The notes: generated from the letters alone by a model not told the origin. A stretch of 64,000 bases of DNA from Sphingomonas aerolata (GCF_003046295.1 NZ_PZZN01000001.1:248001-312000), one strand, 5' to 3'; counted from the first letter of the stretch, positions 1 through 8,627 are shown. Made by a program: numbers and translations.

Positions 1-762
1 TTTGGGGTTATAGTCGGAGCCCTTGATCGTCCACGTCCCCAGCGGCAGCGGGTCGTGGCTCGACCCCATCGTCGCGGAGAACTGCGCGATCAGCTTGTCG
101 TTCGCGTCGAGCACCCGCAGCACGCCGTCGGACTTGTCGACGACGACGTGATCCGCCTGAGGCTGCTTCGCATCGACGTTGAGCATGTTGAGCGTCGCGC
201 GCCAGTCGGGACGGAACTTCGGATCATAGTCGCGCGACGTCGGCAGAGCGTTGGGGAACACCACCTTTGTCCCCGCCGACAGCTTGGTCGACGGCGAGTT
301 GAGGGCCATGATCACCGCGGGCGTAGTGTGGAACATCTCACCCAGCTTCTCCATGACCGTCCGGTAGCCGATCGTCTGAAGCTCGGCCTGCTTCGCCGGG
401 TCCTTGGGCAGCGGATTGACGAATGGCCCCGCCAGCATCCCGGGCGTCAGCGCGACCGTGACTGTCGGCCGTGCCGCACGATAGGGATACAGCGCGCGCA
501 TCGTCTTCGTGTCGGGCTTACCCGTAATCGGAAGTCCCTTCGCCTCCTGGAACCCCTTGAGCGCGGCCACGAGCGATTGCCCGCCGCGACCGTCAAGCAC
601 CCCGGGCCCAAAGCCCAGATGGTCGAGAATCACCTGTACATGCAAGACGTTGCGATCGATCGGCACGGGGGTAACGGAGGTCGACTGTGCGGATGCAGAC
701 GTGGTCGCACCGAGCAGAACGGCGGCCAGAACCGAGGTCTTCGTCAGAAATGCTGTCGTCAT
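1..762 (-). CDS. L,D-transpeptidase family protein with peptidoglycan-binding domain (C-terminus cut by window edge)
   Basis: The reading frame opens at ATG 762-760 and stays open to base 1, so 254 residues are visible and the C-terminal catalytic part lies outside. The N-terminus is a Sec signal peptide ending near ASAQS. Residues about 40-90 (VQVILDHLGFGPGVLDGRGG, then LVAALKGFQEAKGLPITG) are a peptidoglycan-binding domain 1 fold. The last visible part (DHVVVDKSDGVLRVLDANDK, then FSATMGSSHDPLPLGTWTIK) matches the start of a YkuD L,D-transpeptidase domain. Such proteins make 3-3 cross-links or anchor proteins to peptidoglycan in the periplasm. The catalytic HxxSxGC(R/T) motif is not visible, so activity cannot be confirmed. 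It lies downstream of thiE on the same strand with a 126-bp gap. Confidence 0.85.
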   Translation of the reverse strand, partial: MTTAFLTKTSVLAAVLLGATTSASAQSTSVTPVPIDRNVLHVQVILDHLGFGPGVLDGRGGQSLVAALKGFQEAKGLPITGKPDTKTMRALYPYRAARPTVTVALTPGMLAGPFVNPLPKDPAKQAELQTIGYRTVMEKLGEMFHTTPAVIMALNSPSTKLSAGTKVVFPNALPTSRDYDPKFRPDWRATLNMLNVDAKQPQADHVVVDKSDGVLRVLDANDKLIAQFSATMGSSHDPLPLGTWTIKGSDYNPK

Positions 763-888
763 GCCGTGATCCCAAACCGTTACGCCTGTGGATCAAACGG
801 TCGGGACGTCTGTTGTTTCCAACGGCTTGGCGCAAGCACCGTCACAGGCTGGAAGTGCAGTCCGTGTAACACCAGTCCCGCATCCGGC

Positions 889-1575
889 TCAGCGCTTGGC
901 GAGCACCTCGCCGAATGCCTTGACCGCAGCGACCTCGTCGCCATTCCAGACGGCGCCCGACACCGCGATGAAATCGGCCCCCGCCGCCGCCAGCGCCGCG
1001 GCATTGTCGGGCGTGATCCCGCCGATCGCGACACACGGCATTTCGAACAGCGTCGACCACCAGGACAAGAGCACGGGCTCGGCCAGATGCTCGACGGTCT
1101 TGGTCGTGGTCGGATGAAAGGCCCCGAATGCGACATAGTCCGCACCGGCCTCGCCCGCTTCCATCGCCAGATGCCGGCTGCCGTGACAGGTCACGCCGAT
1201 CTGCGCATTGGGGCCGAGCTGCGCGCGCGCCTCGCGCGGATCGCCATCGCTCTGCCCGAGATGCACGCCGTCCGCGTCGAGCCGCTTCGCCAGCCCGATA
1301 TCGTCGTTGACGATGAACGCGACGTCGCGCTCGGCGCAGATCGCGCGCAGCGGCGCGCCGAGCGCCGCAGCGGCGTGCTGGTCGATGTCCTTCACGCGGA
1401 ACTGGAACGCCGCCACCGGCCCGGCGTCGAGCGCACGTGCCAGCCGCTCGGGAAAGTCGCCGCCGACGTCGAGCGGCGAGACGAGATAGAGCTGACATGG
1501 CGGCCGCCGCATGTCGCGGCGGAAATTCTCGGCGAATGTCGGGTCGAGCGGGCCCAGCGGATCTTCTTCGGTCAT
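889..1575 (-). CDS. thiE: Thiamine phosphate synthase
   Basis: A 228-residue TIM-barrel protein that should join HMP-PP and HET-P to give thiamine phosphate in the cytoplasm. Family motifs are present: FQFRVKD near residue 58, [20 protein letters not shown] with LGQSD following, [33 protein letters not shown], and the phosphate-binding end [20 protein letters not shown]. The QFRVK segment replaces the more usual (Q)LREK, which is common in alphaproteobacterial ThiE. No other thiamine gene is nearby. The gene follows the class I aldolase gene on the same strand after a 75-bp gap holding a REP-like hairpin. Start is ATG 1575-1573, with about 30 residues before the barrel. Confidence 0.9.
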   Translation of the reverse strand: MTEEDPLGPLDPTFAENFRRDMRRPPCQLYLVSPLDVGGDFPERLARALDAGPVAAFQFRVKDIDQHAAAALGAPLRAICAERDVAFIVNDDIGLAKRLDADGVHLGQSDGDPREARAQLGPNAQIGVTCHGSRHLAMEAGEAGADYVAFGAFHPTTTKTVEHLAEPVLLSWWSTLFEMPCVAIGGITPDNAAALAAAGADFIAVSGAVWNGDEVAAVKAFGEVLAKR

Positions 1576-1604
1576 TCCCCGCCCCTAGCGGGTCGCGCCG
1601 CGCC

Positions 1605-1633
1605 CGTCACCCCGGCGCAGAGCCGGGATGACG
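1605..1633. repeat. REP-like extragenic hairpin between the aldolase gene and thiE
   Basis: Arms of 12 bases, CGTCACCCCGGC at 1605-1616 and GCCGGGATGACG at 1622-1633, with a 5-base loop. One G-T pair breaks perfect symmetry. This is the widespread 'gtcaccccggc..gccgggatgac' element of sphingomonads. It could stabilise or end the aldolase mRNA ahead of thiE. No T-run follows on either strand. Confidence 0.7.
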
Positions 1634-1650
1634 GACGTGCGAAGCCGCGC

Positions 1651-2571
1651 TTATTCCTCGTTCTTGTAGATCCGGATGATCCGGTCGAGCATCGCCAGTG
1701 CCTCGTCGCGCGGACGCTGGAACGTGTTGCGGCCGATGATCGAGCCGTTGCCACCGCCGTCACGAATGTCGCGTGCATCCTGGAAGACCGCATCCGCACC
1801 CTTGGACGCGCCGCCCGAGAACACGTTGATGCGACGCCCGGCAAAGCTCGACTGGACGACGTGTTTGACGCGATCGGCCTGCTTGGACCAGTCGGTGCCG
1901 GCATAAAGCGGCTTAGCTTCCTTCTGCTCGATATGATCGGTCGGCAGCTTGGTCTTGATGATGTGCGCTCCGAGCAGCGCCGCCATGTGCGCGGCATAGG
2001 CGCCGACGTCGAGCGCGAGCTCGCCGTCCTTGGTCAGCTCGCCGCCACGCGGATAGGACCAGATCACGGTCGCGATGCCGACCGACTTGGCCTCTTCGCT
2101 CAGCTCGCGGATTTCCTCGACCAGGTCGAAGAACTGGTCCGCGCCCGGATAGATGGTGAAGCCGATCGCCGCCGAGCCGAGCCGCACCGCATCCGCCACG
2201 GTCGCGGTCACCGCCTGGTCGATCGACGTCGCCCAGCTGTTCGAGCTGTTGCACTTCAGGATCGTCGGGATCTGCCCGGCGAACGTGTCCGCGCCCGCCT
2301 CGAGCATGCCGAGCGGCGCTGCATAGGCGCTGAGCCCGGCGTCGATCGCGAGCTGATAATGGTAATGCGGGTCATAGGCCGCCGGATTGACCGAGAAGCT
2401 GCGTGCCGGGCCGTGCTCGAAGCCCTGGTCCACGGGCAGGATCACCAGCTTGCCGGTACCGCCGAGCTTGCCCTGCATCAGGATGCGCGCCAGGTTCGCC
2501 TTTACGGCCGAACTCGTGGCCTCGTACTTGTCGAGGATGGTCTTGATTTGCGGTGTGATCGTCGAGGTCAT
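1651..2571 (-). CDS. Class I fructose-bisphosphate aldolase (FbaB/DhnA type)
   Basis: A 306-residue DeoC/LacD-fold aldolase that cleaves fructose-1,6-bisphosphate to DHAP and glyceraldehyde-3-phosphate through a Schiff-base lysine. Diagnostic stretches are VILPVDQGFEHGPARSF, DPHYHYQLAIDAGLSAYAAP, FTIYPGADQFFDL, GAHIIKTKLP (lysine-rich active-site strand) and RINVFSGGASKGADAVF. The start is placed at ATG 2571-2569 because AAGGA lies 6 bases upstream; an upstream in-frame codon adds 12 residues with no family match. Together with pgk and gap it forms a loose glycolysis/gluconeogenesis group, separated from them by the TA operon and the thioredoxin gene. Confidence 0.92.
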   Translation of the reverse strand: MTSTITPQIKTILDKYEATSSAVKANLARILMQGKLGGTGKLVILPVDQGFEHGPARSFSVNPAAYDPHYHYQLAIDAGLSAYAAPLGMLEAGADTFAGQIPTILKCNSSNSWATSIDQAVTATVADAVRLGSAAIGFTIYPGADQFFDLVEEIRELSEEAKSVGIATVIWSYPRGGELTKDGELALDVGAYAAHMAALLGAHIIKTKLPTDHIEQKEAKPLYAGTDWSKQADRVKHVVQSSFAGRRINVFSGGASKGADAVFQDARDIRDGGGNGSIIGRNTFQRPRDEALAMLDRIIRIYKNEE

Positions 2572-2591
2572 GATAAGTCCTTTTCTAAAAT

Positions 2592-2924
2592 CTAAAGGGC
2601 GAGCCACCGGCGCAGTGCCTGATCCACGGCAAACATGGTTTCGTCGGACGCCGCGCCGACCCGTCGACCGATGCGATGCCGCCAGACCGATTGCACTTTG
2701 TCGATACTGACCTCACTCGACTTGAGGAGCCCCGTATCGGCATTGGCCGCGATCGGTATGCGGAACAGTCCGAGGCCGGCAAGCTGGCTGGTGATCAAGC
2801 ACACAGCAACGCTGTCGTGATCCTGCAGGAACGCATCGGCCTGAACCACGAGCGCAGGGCGCGGCTTTCGCGCAAAATCCCCCGCGCCGGCATCAGCAAT
2901 AGTCACGATATCGCCGCGTTTCAT
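2592..2924 (-). CDS. PemK/MazF family type II toxin
   Basis: A 110-residue protein beginning MKRGDIVTIA, with KPRPALVVQADAF near residues 20-32 and DSVAVCLITSQ near 37-47, the typical PemK/MazF beta-barrel strands. Family members are sequence-specific endoribonucleases inhibited by their antitoxin. ATG 2924-2922 overlaps the antitoxin stop (ATGA), so translation is coupled and the antitoxin is made first. The conserved Arg of the RPALVV strand and a Thr/Ser of the second strand (T45/S46) are present, so the toxin looks intact. Which RNA it cuts cannot be read from sequence. Confidence 0.85.
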   Translation of the reverse strand: MKRGDIVTIADAGAGDFARKPRPALVVQADAFLQDHDSVAVCLITSQLAGLGLFRIPIAANADTGLLKSSEVSIDKVQSVWRHRIGRRVGAASDETMFAVDQALRRWLAL

Positions 2925-3187
2925 TCGGCGGCAGACAGACTGTTGGTGGCAGGCTCCGGATCATCCCAGGCTACGCCCAGCCGCTCCCATGCCTCGTCGT
3001 CTTCGGTCCAGCCAAGTGCTGCGGCCGCAAGCGATTGCCGCCGCGCTTCGGCAAGGAACGCCTCATCGTGGCGTTCGACGTAGCGGCGCACAGCTTCGCG
3101 TGCGATATCGCTCTTGCTGCGTCCTTGCGTGCGGGCAACCGCCGCGAGTCGTTCTTCGAGGTCGCTATCGAGCCTGACGCCGAGCAT
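2921..3187 (-). CDS. Ribbon-helix-helix (CopG-type) antitoxin
   Basis: An 88-residue protein. Residues 1-45 (MLGVRLDSDLEERLAAVART then QGRSKSDIAREAVRRYVE) are a ribbon-helix-helix DNA-binding domain. The acidic C-terminal half (WTEDDEAWERLGVAWDDPEP) should wrap the toxin. It is first in a two-gene operon with the PemK/MazF toxin. Start is ATG 3187-3185 with GGAG at 3194-3197. A 16-bp palindrome overlapping the promoter -10 element is its likely binding site, giving classical autoregulation. Confidence 0.85.
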   Translation of the reverse strand: MLGVRLDSDLEERLAAVARTQGRSKSDIAREAVRRYVERHDEAFLAEARRQSLAAAALGWTEDDEAWERLGVAWDDPEPATNSLSAAE

Positions 3188-3197
3188 CCGAGTCTCC

Positions 3198-3213
3198 GTT
3201 TAACATGTTAAAC
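3198..3213. promoter_or_regulatory. Perfect 16-bp palindromic operator of the TA operon
   Basis: GTTTAACATGTTAAAC reads the same on both strands. It overlaps the -10 hexamer of the TA promoter and lies directly upstream of the antitoxin ribosome-binding site. Its AT-rich sequence stands out from the surrounding GC-rich DNA. Binding by the RHH antitoxin is inferred from position. Confidence 0.7.
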
Positions 3214-3239
3214 ATAGGCAAGGGGCGGCGCTTGATCAA
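3211..3239 (-). promoter_or_regulatory. Sigma-70-type promoter of the toxin-antitoxin operon
   Basis: On the minus strand TTGATC (3239-3234) and TATGTT (3216-3211) are 17 bases apart and sit just upstream of the antitoxin gene. The operator palindrome covers the -10 side, as expected for repression by antitoxin or TA complex. Confidence 0.65.
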
Positions 3240-3341
3240 CCCCTGCTCGACTGTACTCGAACGCGCGCCAGGGACGGATTGACGCACCATCCCCGGACGC
3301 CGAGGATGGCGTCGGGAAAACCTCCGGGGGGAGAGCGGGCG

Positions 3342-3851
3342 ATGACGGTTTCGACAAAGGGCGTAGTCGCGAGCGCATTGGCGTTGGCAATCGCGATGAC
3401 GCCGTCCCACGCGTCAGCGACGATCAAGGTCGGCGACCGGGCGCCAAAGTTCGAAATGACGCTGATCGACGGCAGCAGGATCAGCAGCACCGACCTGCAT
3501 GGACAGGTCGTCATCCTCAATTTCTGGGCGACATGGTGCGGGCCGTGCAAGGCTGAATTGCCGCTGCTCGATACCTATTACCGGCTGCGCAAGGGCAATG
3601 GCCTGCGCGTCTTCGCGGTTGCAACCGAAGACTCGCTCCCGGCGTACAAGCTGAAACCGGTCTTCGCGGCGCTGGCGATACCATCGGCGCGGCGGATCAA
3701 GGGCGCGTTCGGCGTCATGGGCGCGCTGCCGACCAACTACATCATCGATCGCGCCGGGGTCGTCCGCTATGCGAAACCCGGCGCGTTCGACCTGGCCGAC
3801 CTGAACAGGCTGCTCGTGCCCCTGCTCAACGAGCCGGCGCCGACGCCTTAA
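3342..3851 (+). CDS. TlpA-like thioredoxin-fold thiol-disulfide oxidoreductase
   Basis: A 169-residue periplasmic redoxin. Residues 1-27 are a Sec signal peptide ([19 protein letters not shown]). The thioredoxin fold follows, with [15 protein letters not shown] and the active site [14 protein letters not shown] (CxxC = CGPC) near residues 62-75; the cis-Pro region is [12 protein letters not shown]. TlpA/ResA proteins reduce specific periplasmic disulfides, for instance in cytochrome maturation. The start is ATG 3342, preceded by a GGGGGAG stretch; an upstream start adds 21 non-homologous residues. Its end overlaps the convergent pgk end by 4 bases, leaving no room for an intergenic terminator. 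Confidence 0.85.
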   Translation: MTVSTKGVVASALALAIAMTPSHASATIKVGDRAPKFEMTLIDGSRISSTDLHGQVVILNFWATWCGPCKAELPLLDTYYRLRKGNGLRVFAVATEDSLPAYKLKPVFAALAIPSARRIKGAFGVMGALPTNYIIDRAGVVRYAKPGAFDLADLNRLLVPLLNEPAPTP

Positions 3852-5038
3852 CGCGTCAGCGCGGCGACGCCGGGCAGGTCCTTGCCCTCCATCCATTCCA
3901 GGAACGCACCGCCCGCGGTCGACACGAAGGTGAACGCATCCGCGACCCCGGCATGGTTGAGCGCCGCGACCGTATCGCCACCCCCTGCGACCGAGACCAA
4001 CGAACCACCCTCGGTAAGTGCCGCCGCGGTCCTGGCGAGCGCGACCGTGGCGGTGTCGAACGGCGGCGTCTCGAACGCGCCGAGCGGACCGTTCCAGACC
4101 AGGGTCCGGCAATTCTTCAGGACGTCGCCAAGCGATTCGACCGCAGCCGGGCCGACGTCGAGGATCATCTCGTCCGCTGCGACCTCGTGCACGTTGATCG
4201 TGCGCGTTGCGGGGTTCGGCTTGAACTCCTTCGCGACGACGACGTCATAGGGCAGATGGACGGTGCAGTTCGCCTTGTCGGCAGCCTCCATGATCTGTTC
4301 GCAGGTCGCGGCGAGCTCATGCTCGCACAGGCTCTTGCCGACATCGACGCCGCGCGCGGCGAGGAAGGTGTTGGCCATGCCGCCGCCGATGATCAGGTGA
4401 TCGACGCGCGTGACCAGGTGCCGCAGCACGTCGAGCTTCGACGAGACCTTCGCGCCGCCCACGACTGCTGCCACGGGATGCTCCGGCGCACCCAGCGCCT
4501 TCTGGAGCGCGTCGAGCTCGGCCTCCATCGCGCGGCCGGCAAAGGCGGGCAGGACATGCGCCAGCCCCTCGGTCGACGCGTGCGCGCGGTGCGCGGCGGA
4601 GAAGGCGTCGTTGACGTAGAGATCGCCCAGGCTGGCGAAACGCGCGACCACCGACGGATCATTCGTCTCCTCGCCGCCGAAGAAGCGCGTGTTCTCCAGA
4701 ACCGCGATATTGCCGGGTTCGAGCATCGCGACCGCGTCGTCCGCGCCTTCCCAGTCGACATAGCGAACCTCGCGGCCCAGCACGTCGCTATACGGCCGGA
4801 CGACCTGCGAGAGGGAGAATTCCGGGCTCGGATTGCCCTTGGGGCGGCCGAAATGGGCGAGGATCAGGACGATCGCGCCCTTGTCGGCCAGTTCGCCGAC
4901 CGTCGCGACGGTTGCCCGCAAGCGCGTGTCGTCGGTGACGGACCCTTCGGCCATCGGCACGTTGAGGTCTTCGCGGACGAGCACGCGCTTGCCCCGCACA
5001 TCGCCCATGTCGTCGAGCGTCTTGAATGGCTTGCTCAT
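3848..5038 (-). CDS. pgk: Phosphoglycerate kinase
   Basis: A 396-residue protein of normal family length that transfers phosphate between 1,3-bisphosphoglycerate and ADP. Hallmarks are [92 protein letters not shown] and the nucleotide-binding [15 protein letters not shown] 5038-5036 overlaps the stop of the upstream MOSC-domain gene (ATGA), so the two are translationally coupled. The gap gene lies just upstream in the same direction. Confidence 0.97.
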   Translation of the reverse strand: MSKPFKTLDDMGDVRGKRVLVREDLNVPMAEGSVTDDTRLRATVATVGELADKGAIVLILAHFGRPKGNPSPEFSLSQVVRPYSDVLGREVRYVDWEGADDAVAMLEPGNIAVLENTRFFGGEETNDPSVVARFASLGDLYVNDAFSAAHRAHASTEGLAHVLPAFAGRAMEAELDALQKALGAPEHPVAAVVGGAKVSSKLDVLRHLVTRVDHLIIGGGMANTFLAARGVDVGKSLCEHELAATCEQIMEAADKANCTVHLPYDVVVAKEFKPNPATRTINVHEVAADEMILDVGPAAVESLGDVLKNCRTLVWNGPLGAFETPPFDTATVALARTAAALTEGGSLVSVAGGGDTVAALNHAGVADAFTFVSTAGGAFLEWMEGKDLPGVAALTR

Positions 5039-5514
5039 GGTTCTTCGATCCTGATCTCGTCACCGACGGCGATTCTGCCGCCCATCAAAACGCGGGTACA
5101 CGCCCCGCCCCGCCAGTCGGACGTGAGCGCGGCGAACAATCCTGGCGCCAGGGCTTCCATGCGTTCGCACGGATCGGTGTGGCGCGTCACCTCCAGCACC
5201 ACGTCCGCGCCGATGCGGAGCTGGGTGCCGGGTATCTGGGGAAGGTCGAAGCCGTCGACGAGAAGGTTCGCGCGGCGTTCGTACCAGGGAATATCACCGC
5301 CGACTTCGGCCATCGCGGCGTCCCAGTCGCCGCGTTCGAGGAGCGTGACCTGACGCCGCCCCCTGCCGCCGGGCTTTACATAGCCGCGAAAGTCACCGTG
5401 CAGGCCGGCCTCGATGGTGATCTCGACATGGTCGATGACCTCCATCGGAGCTTTCGCGCGAGCGTGACGCGCGATGCCGGCGATCGTGCCTGCCCTGTTC
5501 AAGGTCGAGGCCAC
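5035..5514 (-). CDS. MOSC domain-containing protein
   Basis: About 159 residues. [19 protein letters not shown], then [20 protein letters not shown] and [20 protein letters not shown], are typical of the MOSC beta-barrel of molybdenum-cofactor sulfurase C-termini and YiiM/YuaD proteins. The usual conserved Cys of the family may be the one in [13 protein letters not shown]. Such domains bind or transfer sulfur or molybdenum cofactor; the substrate here is unknown. The frame extends upstream to 5685, but that part runs through a REP-like repeat and into gap, so GTG 5514-5512 is preferred (TTG 5502-5500 is the alternative). The end overlaps the pgk start by 4 bases. Confidence 0.75.
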   Translation of the reverse strand: MASTLNRAGTIAGIARHARAKAPMEVIDHVEITIEAGLHGDFRGYVKPGGRGRRQVTLLERGDWDAAMAEVGGDIPWYERRANLLVDGFDLPQIPGTQLRIGADVVLEVTRHTDPCERMEALAPGLFAALTSDWRGGACTRVLMGGRIAVGDEIRIEEP

Positions 5515-5526
5515 CGCCCCCTGCCC

Positions 5527-5596
5527 GTTCGTGTCGAGCGCAGTCGAGACACCATCTGTCACGCGAGGCGGCTTCTCGACTGCGCTCGAAGCGAAC
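5527..5596. repeat. REP-like inverted repeat between gap and the MOSC gene
   Basis: Two 23-base arms (5527-5549 and 5574-5596) are inverted copies with two mismatches, built around the core CGAGCGCAGTCGA. The same core occurs in the element at 23022-23090. The element sits in the mRNA leader between gap and the downstream gene. Confidence 0.75.
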
Positions 5597-5623
5597 GAAA
5601 GAGGGGGTACATAGATCGCAAGT

Positions 5624-6634
5624 TCAGATGAACTTCGCCATCGCGGTGGCCGTATCGACCATGCGGTTCGAGAAGCCCCATTCATTGTCGTACCAGCTGA
5701 CGACGCGGACCAGCTTGCCGTCGATCACCGCGGTCTCCAGGCTGTCGATCGTCGACGAGGCCGGGGTATGCTGGAGATCGATCGAGACGAGCGGCTCGTC
5801 CGACCAGTCGAGCACGCCGACCAGCGGACCGCTCTCGGATGCCGCCTTCAGCACCGCGTTCACTTCTTCGCGGGTCGTGTCGCGCGAGGGCGTGAAGGTC
5901 AGGTCGATCAGCGAGACGTCCGGCACGGGCACGCGGATCGCCGAGCCGTCGAGCTTGCCCTTAAGTTCGGGCAGCACTTCGGACACGGCACGCGCGGCGC
6001 CCGTCGTGGTCGGGATCATCGACATCGCCGCAGCGCGTGCGCGACGCAGGTCCGGGTGGATCTGGTCGAGGATCTTCTGGTCGTTGGTATAGGCATGGAT
6101 CGTCGTCATCAGCCCGCGCTCGATTCCGATCGCGTCGTTCAGCACCTTGGCGACGGGGGCCAGGCAGTTGGTCGTGCACGACGCGTTCGACACGATCGTG
6201 TGCTCGGCCGTCAGCTTGTCGTGGTTGACGCCGTAGACGACCGTCAGGTCGACATTCTTGCCCGGTGCCGAGATCAGCACCTTCCTGGCGCCGGCGTCGA
6301 GATGCTTCTGGCAGCTTGCCTTGTCGGTGAAGAAGCCGGTGCATTCGAGCACGATGTCGACGCCCAGTTCGGCATGCGGCAGGTTGGCGGGGTCGCGCTC
6401 GGCGGTGACGCGGATGCGCTTGCCGTCGACGACAAGTTCATTGCCCTCGGCCGTCACGTCGCCCGGATATTTGCCGTGAACGCTGTCGCGCTTGAACAGC
6501 CAGGCGTTCGACTTGGCGTCGCCGAGATCGTTGATCGCGACGAGTTCGAGTGCGCCGTTCGACTGCTCGAGAACCGCGCGGGCAACGAGCCGGCCGATCC
6601 GCCCGAAACCGTTGATCGCAACCTTGACCGTCAT
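5624..6634 (-). CDS. gap: Glyceraldehyde-3-phosphate dehydrogenase, type I
   Basis: A 336-residue NAD(P)-dependent enzyme converting glyceraldehyde-3-phosphate to 1,3-bisphosphoglycerate. The N-terminal Rossmann motif is [16 protein letters not shown], and the catalytic site is [13 protein letters not shown] (nucleophilic Cys in ASCTTNC). [20 protein letters not shown] and [19 protein letters not shown] are also typical. Start is ATG 6634-6632 with GGAG 9 bases upstream; longer frames reach 6928 but carry no family similarity. It heads the gap-MOSC-pgk group on the minus strand. Confidence 0.97.
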   Translation of the reverse strand: MTVKVAINGFGRIGRLVARAVLEQSNGALELVAINDLGDAKSNAWLFKRDSVHGKYPGDVTAEGNELVVDGKRIRVTAERDPANLPHAELGVDIVLECTGFFTDKASCQKHLDAGARKVLISAPGKNVDLTVVYGVNHDKLTAEHTIVSNASCTTNCLAPVAKVLNDAIGIERGLMTTIHAYTNDQKILDQIHPDLRRARAAAMSMIPTTTGAARAVSEVLPELKGKLDGSAIRVPVPDVSLIDLTFTPSRDTTREEVNAVLKAASESGPLVGVLDWSDEPLVSIDLQHTPASSTIDSLETAVIDGKLVRVVSWYDNEWGFSNRMVDTATAMAKFI

Positions 6635-6778
6635 TGCTGTATCTCCGCTACGCCCGTGAGTCCGTTCCGGGCGCGCTGCCTTTGCGGGGCGGTGGGGCGC
6701 CCTGTCAACACCATGGACGGTGTGCGGCACGGGCGAAAGCCGCTTGCCGCGCCCCCCGGCCATGCTATCTCGCAATCT

Positions 6779-7003
6779 ATGCCAGATACTCTTCCCGACG
6801 CGCCGACGGCCGTCGACAGGCCTCCCGACGGTCCAACCGCGGTCGACAGGATCGACGCCGCTATCGGCCGGATCGAAGCCGCGATCCACGCACGCGCCGA
6901 AAGCGGCGACGCACTCGCCAGACGCCATGCCGCACTCAAGGCGCGCATGGCGGAGGCGGTCGCCGCGCTCGACGACGTCATCACCCGCGGGAGCCCCAAC
7001 TGA
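6779..7003 (+). CDS. Small conserved coiled-coil protein upstream of zapA
   Basis: A 74-residue acidic protein. Residues 22-66 ([20 protein letters not shown], then [20 protein letters not shown]) form a heptad-rich helix, and the first 20 residues are proline-rich. The stop shares one base with the zapA start (TGATG), so it is the first gene of a coupled pair. Alphaproteobacteria commonly carry a short helical protein in this place. By position it could help ZapA, but no function is established from sequence. Confidence 0.7.
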   Translation: MPDTLPDAPTAVDRPPDGPTAVDRIDAAIGRIEAAIHARAESGDALARRHAALKARMAEAVAALDDVITRGSPN

Positions 7004-7311
7004 TGGCGCAGGTCATGCTCGATATCGGTGGCCGGCCGCATGCGGTAGCGTGTCGCGACGGCGAGGAATCGCGCGTCCGCCTGCTCGGCGCGATGCTCGC
7101 CGAACGCTGGCCGGTCGCGGACCGCGCCGCCGGGGGGCTCAGCGCCGAACGCGCAATGCTGTTCGTAGCGCTCATGCTCGCCGACGATCTGGACGAAGCC
7201 GCGCATCGGCCGCCCGAAGGATCGGCGGTCAGCGAAATAGCACTGACGCGCATCGCCGATCGTCTCGAAGGACTCGCACAGGCCCTTGAGCAAAGCCCGC
7301 CGAGCGCCTAG
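7003..7311 (+). CDS. zapA: Cell division protein ZapA
   Basis: A 102-residue protein of normal ZapA length. The N-terminus [20 protein letters not shown], then [13 protein letters not shown], matches the ZapA globular domain ('I.G..Y.V.C..GEE..L..LA..L'), and the C-terminal half is helical. ZapA binds FtsZ and promotes Z-ring bundling. It is coupled to the upstream 74-residue coiled-coil gene and followed by a probable 6S RNA and 5-formyltetrahydrofolate cyclo-ligase, a conserved bacterial neighbourhood. Confidence 0.85.
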   Translation: MAQVMLDIGGRPHAVACRDGEESRVRLLGAMLAERWPVADRAAGGLSAERAMLFVALMLADDLDEAAHRPPEGSAVSEIALTRIADRLEGLAQALEQSPPSA

Positions 7312-7339
7312 ATTGGCTTTGGCGGGTTCTGCCCGGTAC

Positions 7340-7500
7340 GAGCCTTTATTATCCCTGAGGCTATTCATCATCCATAGGGGGCTGTCCCTGTTAGGACCCT
7401 GGTCCGAAGCATATGGTCCCCACCTGACGTACCGTGCGTCAGTGGATAACCCGGCACACGGCCATGGTGGGCCCGCCACATCACCATTCCCGTCATCGGA
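7340..7500 (+). ncRNA. ssrS: Probable 6S RNA between zapA and the 5-FCL gene (ends approximate)
   Basis: The 216-bp gap between zapA and 5-formyltetrahydrofolate cyclo-ligase is where 6S RNA lies in many proteobacteria. The stretch has no credible coding frame, and an apical hairpin is visible: CTGACG 7424-7429 pairs with CGTCAG 7437-7442, extended by CCAC/TGG with one bulge. GGACC/GGTCC at 7394-7404 can form a small local hairpin. 6S RNA binds sigma-70 RNA polymerase by mimicking an open promoter. The call rests mainly on synteny; I could not confirm the full closing stem by eye. Confidence 0.55.
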
Positions 7501-7527
7501 CGATACCCGCATGATCGATCCGCACCC

Positions 7528-8061
7528 TTGAGCGACAAGGCCGCGCTCCGCACCGCATTGCGGGCCGCCCGTGCGGCCGCCGCGCCGGTCGAGATCCGCG
7601 TCCCGGACGCGTTCCGGGCCCGGCTTTCGTCCGGCCTGACTGTCGCCTCCTATGTTCCGATGGCTGGCGAGGCGGATCCCTCCCCCTTCGCACGCGCCGC
7701 GATTGAAGCAGGGTGCGTCATCGCGCTGCCGCACGTCGTGCGCCGCGACCAACCGATGCGGTTTCTCGCCTGGGAGACCGAGGCGGCGCTGATCGCCGGC
7801 CCCTTCGGGCTTCACCAGCCCCCGGCCGATGCCGCCGCGCTCGCCCCCGACATCATCCTGACCCCGCTGGTGGGGTTCGATCGCCACGGCAATCGCATCG
7901 GCCAAGGCGCAGGCTATTACGACCGCGCATTTCTCGCGCATCCCGACGCATGGCGAATCGGCATCGCGCTGGCGATCCAGGAGGTCGACGCTCTGACGCC
8001 CGACGCCTGGGACGTGCCGCTTCACGCCATCGCCACAGACAAGGATTGGATCACCCCATGA
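7528..8061 (+). CDS. 5-formyltetrahydrofolate cyclo-ligase
   Basis: A 177-residue enzyme that converts 5-formyl-THF and ATP to 5,10-methenyl-THF. The ATP/folate-binding end is clear: DIILTPLVGFDRHGNRIGQG followed by AGYYDR (family pattern P.L.FD..G.RLG.G.GYYDR). Earlier features are VASYVPMAGEADPSPF and MRFLAWE. Translation appears to begin at TTG 7528. The gene follows the probable 6S RNA, matching the ygfA position in other proteobacteria, and overlaps the next gene by 4 bases. Confidence 0.9.
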   Translation: MSDKAALRTALRAARAAAAPVEIRVPDAFRARLSSGLTVASYVPMAGEADPSPFARAAIEAGCVIALPHVVRRDQPMRFLAWETEAALIAGPFGLHQPPADAAALAPDIILTPLVGFDRHGNRIGQGAGYYDRAFLAHPDAWRIGIALAIQEVDALTPDAWDVPLHAIATDKDWITP

Positions 8062-8258
8062 CACCTAGCTGGCGCAAACCCGCCGGGATGCTCGGCATCC
8101 TGTTGCTGATCACCCTGTGGTGCGTCGCGATCGTCAGCCTGTCGACGATCGTCGGCAGCTGGCACTGGCTGGGCCAGCTGGCGTTCTATCTCGTCACAGG
8201 GTTGATCTGGATAGCGCCGCTGAAACCCGTGCTGCGCTGGATGGAGACGGGGCGCTGA
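8058..8258 (+). CDS. DUF2842 family small membrane protein
   Basis: A 66-residue protein, MTPSWRKPAGMLGILLLITL..., with two membrane helices (about residues 10-31 and 38-58) and the C-terminal LKPVLRWMETG, the DUF2842 pattern found in alphaproteobacteria. ATG 8058 overlaps the stop of the cyclo-ligase gene (ATGA). Function is unknown. Confidence 0.85.
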   Translation: MTPSWRKPAGMLGILLLITLWCVAIVSLSTIVGSWHWLGQLAFYLVTGLIWIAPLKPVLRWMETGR

Positions 8259-8315
8259 TCCCGGTCGCTAAGCGGACGTCATCTCGAGGCGGCTGATAAT
8301 TTAATGGAAGTCTCG

Positions 8316-8329
8316 GCCACCCCTTGGGG

Positions 8330-8333
<4 letters not shown>
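8316..8333. terminator. Perfect hairpin at the 3' end of the downstream tRNA-Asp copy
   Basis: CCACCCC (8317-8323) and GGGGTGG (8326-8332) are perfect inverted repeats separated by TT, with an extra outer G-C pair. The arm nearest the tRNA includes the CCA end of the gene at 8330-8406. It could end transcription or guide 3' maturation. No T-run follows on the transcribed strand, so intrinsic termination is uncertain. Confidence 0.4.
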
Positions 8334-8406
<73 letters not shown>

Positions 8407-8495
8407 ATTCCCAATGACGAACTCTGCACAGCACCCGCAAACGGGTCTGGCAGTCGTCACCGTCATAGACACTATCTCACACCATCGACGAACGA

Positions 8496-8572
<77 letters not shown>

Positions 8573-8627
8573 TGAAACAGCGTGGAGGCGGCAACTAGGC
8601 GAGGGTTGGGATAGCGTCAACCCCCAT

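Noticed and set aside
55..2595. A long plus-strand open frame of 846 codons opposite L,D-transpeptidase, thiE and aldolase genes
   Set aside because: It is Arg-rich, has no family match, and lies antisense to three well-supported genes. GC-rich codon bias creates such shadow frames.
5515..5685. N-terminal extension of the MOSC protein up to 5685
   Set aside because: That part translates a REP-like repeat and overlaps the end of gap; it carries no family similarity.
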